A stretch of DNA of 7,196 bases, taken from positions 1 through 7,196 of the forward strand of contig JAGGTX010000069.1 of the NCBI GenBank assembly GCA_021163525.1, in the 5' to 3' direction. The stretch is from Caldifarciminota bacterium. Lineage in GTDB: Bacteria > Hydrothermota > UBA3072 > B12-G15. Below are positions 5,600 through 7,196 of this stretch, one piece after another (within the stretch, counting starts at the first letter, position 1; every line of letters begins with the position of its first letter). The notes beneath the pieces were generated by a model that made no database searches, was not told the DNA's origin, and saw only the letters and a list, made by a program, of their open reading frames with translations. The position numbers and the translations under genes were made by a program.

Positions 5600-6577
5600 T
5601 CAAGGTTTAATCTCAAAAATCTCAACATTGTTATCCCTGAAGTTTGAAAAGGCAAGGTATCTTCCATCTGGACTCACATCAAGCCCTGTTGGCTGATTTC
5701 CACCTTCAATTATTTTAATAGTCTTTCCTGTATTCAGGTCAATCACATAGATTTTTCCGTTTTCAGGGCTCCTCTCAAGGTATCCCTTTTTAGAGTTTCT
5801 ACCCCTGCACGAGACAAAGAGAAATCTTTCATCAGGGGACATATCAATGGTGTTTGGATTTCTATAAACCCTGAATCGTCTTTTTATCATGAAAGGTTCT
5901 ATTGAAACCTCATAAATCCTTCCATGGAACATGTCGCTTACATAACACACTCTCCCATTGCCTTTCATTACTACATGCCTCATTGCTCCCTTCTCAATGT
6001 GTATTCTACCCATCTCCTTCCAGGTATCTGTCTTTATCCTGATTATGTCTCCATTACCGAATGAAGCAACAATGAGGTATTTTCCATCAGGTGTGAATGC
6101 CAGACCTCTTGGGTTCTTTGTATGTATGGTTTTTATCAACCTGGCATCAGGGTAAGTGATGATTGAGACACTGCTGGAAAGCCAGTTGCTCACTGCAAAA
6201 AACTTCCTGCTTTGTGAGAGTGCCATTACCTTTGGCCATTTCCCGTGGGAATGGTAAATTTTAATAACCTTCACTTTGCCTGAAGTATTAATATAGCACT
6301 TGAATATGTGGTCTGTGTTCATCTGGGAAACGAAAAATGTATCTGTTCCGGGAAGAAAGAAAACCTCAACAAAACCTGATTTAAGGAAATCCTTTCCCGG
6401 TTTTACTGTGTTAATAACCTTCATACTTTCTATATTGATTACCTGAAAACCTGTGCCATCAAGGAGTGTTACAATCAGAAACTTTCCAGTGCTGGAGAAT
6501 GCCACCTGTTTTGGCAGGGGTCCACATGCAACCTTTCCTTTTGGTGTTAACACAAGTGAAAGAATCAAAAAAATCAT
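5600..6577 (-). CDS. Exported YVTN/YncE-like beta-propeller protein
   Basis: A 325-residue protein made almost entirely of propeller blades. Repeated cores include RGLAFTPDGKYLIVASFG (157-174), NTIDMSPDERFLFVSCRGR (242-260) and PTGLDVSPDGRYLAFSN (296-312), with further degenerate blades from about residue 22. This is the YVTN/cytochrome-D1-like seven-blade fold, normally a binding or scaffold domain; no enzymatic residues can be assigned. The first 11 residues (MIFLILSLVLT) are a short hydrophobic segment and the likely export signal, so the protein probably acts in the periplasm or outside. The ribosome binding site is weak (AGGA, 6593-6590) and a promoter lies directly before the ATG, so translation may be leaderless. 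It is the first gene of a cluster with the secreted protease. Confidence 0.87.
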   Translation of the reverse strand: MIFLILSLVLTPKGKVACGPLPKQVAFSSTGKFLIVTLLDGTGFQVINIESMKVINTVKPGKDFLKSGFVEVFFLPGTDTFFVSQMNTDHIFKCYINTSGKVKVIKIYHSHGKWPKVMALSQSRKFFAVSNWLSSSVSIITYPDARLIKTIHTKNPRGLAFTPDGKYLIVASFGNGDIIRIKTDTWKEMGRIHIEKGAMRHVVMKGNGRVCYVSDMFHGRIYEVSIEPFMIKRRFRVYRNPNTIDMSPDERFLFVSCRGRNSKKGYLERSPENGKIYVIDLNTGKTIKIIEGGNQPTGLDVSPDGRYLAFSNFRDNNVEIFEIKP

Positions 6578-6582
6578 GTTGA

Positions 6583-6610
6583 ATTTTAATCCTGCTTGTT
6601 AAGAAGTCAA
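6583..6610 (-). promoter_or_regulatory. Promoter of the propeller-protease-NYN cluster (predicted leaderless)
   Basis: Minus-strand TTGACT (6610-6605), a 16-base spacer and TAAAAT (6588-6583) match the consensus 5/6 and 5/6. Only five bases (6582-6578) separate the -10 from the ATG at 6577, so the usual start point falls on or next to the start codon. This is the best-matching promoter of the cluster, and no other is evident upstream of the protease or NYN genes. Confidence 0.5.
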
Positions 6611-6645
6611 GCATCCATATGTTTTATAAAAATCCCTTGACTTCT
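6602..6645. promoter_or_regulatory. Perfect 10-bp inverted repeat joining two divergent -35 elements
   Basis: AGAAGTCAAG (6602-6611) and its exact reverse complement CTTGACTTCT (6636-6645) are 24 bases apart. Each arm contains TTGACT reading outward, one toward the propeller gene and one toward the ABC ATPase gene. The identity extends four bases past the hexamers, which suggests a shared regulator site or a promoter pair of common origin. The space between holds the palindromes CATATG (6616-6621) and TTTTATAAAA (6622-6631). Confidence 0.5.
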
Positions 6646-6665
6646 CTTCAATTTTTATTAATATT
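6637..6665 (+). promoter_or_regulatory. Putative promoter of the ABC transporter gene
   Basis: TTGACT (6637-6642) is followed after 17 bases by AATATT (6660-6665), or after 16 by TAATAT (6659-6664), each a 4/6 match, within an A/T-rich tract. Transcription would start near 6672 and give a leader of about 115 bases that includes the hairpin and five-codon frame described below. Confidence 0.4.
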
Positions 6666-6713
6666 TTTTTACGCTGAATATATTGTCTTTTCAGTCTAAC
6701 TTTATCTCAAACA

Positions 6714-6737
6714 GGAGGAACCCATGAGGGTTTCTCT
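6714..6737 (+). promoter_or_regulatory. RNA hairpin sequestering a Shine-Dalgarno, AUG in the tetraloop
   Basis: GGAGGAACCC (6714-6723) can pair along its whole length with GGGTTTCTCT (6728-6737) around the loop ATGA (6724-6727), giving 10 bp of which two are G-U. The 5' arm contains most of the AGGAGG Shine-Dalgarno (6713-6718) and the loop presents the AUG. The G-U pairs would be C/A mismatches on the other strand, so the structure favours a plus-strand RNA. No T run follows, so it is not a standard terminator. It lies 50 bases before the ABC ATPase start codon. Confidence 0.5.
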
Positions 6738-6741
6738 CTAA
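6724..6741 (+). CDS. Five-codon leader frame (MRVSL) before the ABC ATPase gene
   Basis: ATG AGG GTT TCT CTC TAA follows a perfect AGGAGG at 6713-6718 with the same five-base spacing as the main gene downstream (AGGAGG 6777-6782, ATG 6788). Four of its bases form the loop and the following bases the 3' arm of the hairpin, so translating the peptide would open the hairpin. It could be a regulatory leader peptide for the transporter, or a chance ATG after an old ribosome binding site. Nothing identifies a ligand. Confidence 0.35.
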   Translation: MRVSL

Positions 6742-6787
6742 TATACATAATCTTTCCTTTCCCATAAACTTCTGACAGGAGGCAATA

Positions 6788-7196
6788 ATGTGTTATATAA
6801 ATGTTGATGGTTTGAGAAAATTTTATAGAAAAGAGGTTCGGGGAGACACCTTGAAGGATACCATAAAGTCCCTTTTCAATAGGGAATATAAAGAAATAAA
6901 AGCACTCAATGACATCTCATTCACTGTGGAGAAAGGGGAGATGGTGGGAATCATTGGTCCGAATGGAGCAGGGAAAACCACACTCCTCAAGATATTATCA
7001 GGGGTGCTTTATCCTGATGAAGGGAATGTCACAATTGGCGGGTTCGTTCCATGGGAAAGAAAGGAGACATTCCTCAATAGAATTTCTTTTTTCATGGGAC
7101 AGAGAGGGTTTCTTGGTGTCACGGTCTGGGACATTCCACCTGTTGATGGCTTCAGACTGATTAAGGAGATATATGGAATTGATGAGAAATCATACA
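6788..7196 (+). CDS. ABC transporter ATP-binding protein, COG4586 type, cut at the window end
   Basis: The first 136 codons of an ATPase subunit that drives an ABC-2-type exporter; full-length members have about 320-340 residues. The Walker A motif GPNGAGKTT spans residues 57-65, and the Q-loop glutamine is Q105 in FFMGQRG. Before Walker A lies a family-typical extension (residues 14-38, with LKDTIKSLFNREYKEIKAL), and GFVPWERKxxFLxRI (85-99) and WDIPPVDGFRLIKEIYGI (114-131) match the 'WDLPxxDSFxLLKxIY' signature of COG4586, a group near the NatA/viologen-exporter ATPases. The signature motif, Walker B and the permease genes lie beyond the edge. AGGAGG at 6777-6782 fixes the start. It diverges from the propeller cluster and may be controlled through the leader hairpin. 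The transported substrate is unknown. Confidence 0.92.
   Translation, partial: MCYINVDGLRKFYRKEVRGDTLKDTIKSLFNREYKEIKALNDISFTVEKGEMVGIIGPNGAGKTTLLKILSGVLYPDEGNVTIGGFVPWERKETFLNRISFFMGQRGFLGVTVWDIPPVDGFRLIKEIYGIDEKSY

Noticed and set aside
5580..5602. TTGACT overlapping the propeller stop codon, as a promoter for the protease
   Set aside because: The only TATAAT-like sequence (TAATAAT) lies about 8 bases downstream, far too close for a -10 element.
1..7196. CRISPR arrays, complete insertion sequences or long direct repeats
   Set aside because: I saw no regularly spaced repeats, no terminal inverted repeats flanking a transposase and no intact transposase gene.

Overview
The window looks like part of a chromosome from a diderm (outer-membrane) bacterium of the FCB type, perhaps one of the thermophile-rich candidate phyla such as WOR-3/Stahlbacteria, Hydrothermota or Cloacimonadota. 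The evidence is a TonB-dependent receptor that begins with a carboxypeptidase-regulatory-like domain, a secreted subtilase ending in a 'YPNPF' Por/T9SS-type sorting domain, a YVTN-type beta-propeller protein, AT-rich spacers, strong GGAGG ribosome binding sites, and arginine written mostly as AGA/AGG. The phylum is an inference from style, not a database result.

Layout. The left edge (1-58, minus) holds the first 19 codons of an unrecognised gene with a promoter-like region behind it. Positions 247-2418 (minus) encode a 723-residue TonB-dependent outer-membrane receptor. The 389-base gap 2419-2807 is not empty: it carries a 96-codon stop-free minus frame with no usable start (a possible transposase remnant), two plus-strand promoter-like sites and a perfect small palindrome. 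Positions 2808-3020 (plus) encode a 70-residue glycine-rich, cysteine-motif protein, the only complete plus-strand gene of normal kind in the window. A tRNA-Asn(GTT) lies at 3131-3206 (minus).

Positions 6577 down to 3247 form a tight minus-strand cluster: beta-propeller protein, then subtilisin-like protease with sorting domain, then NYN-domain putative RNase, with gaps of 42 and 19 bases, running on toward the tRNA. The first two are predicted to be exported; the NYN protein is cytoplasmic and its link to them is unclear.

At the right edge a divergent 210-base control region (6578-6787) separates this cluster from a plus-strand ABC transporter ATPase of the COG4586 type, cut by the window end. 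This region holds a perfect 10-bp inverted repeat whose arms each carry an outward-facing TTGACT -35 element, a propeller promoter placed so close to its ATG that the mRNA would be leaderless, and, before the ATPase gene, a five-codon open frame whose Shine-Dalgarno lies in the stem of a 10-bp hairpin with the AUG in its tetraloop. That leader is the most unusual structure in the window.
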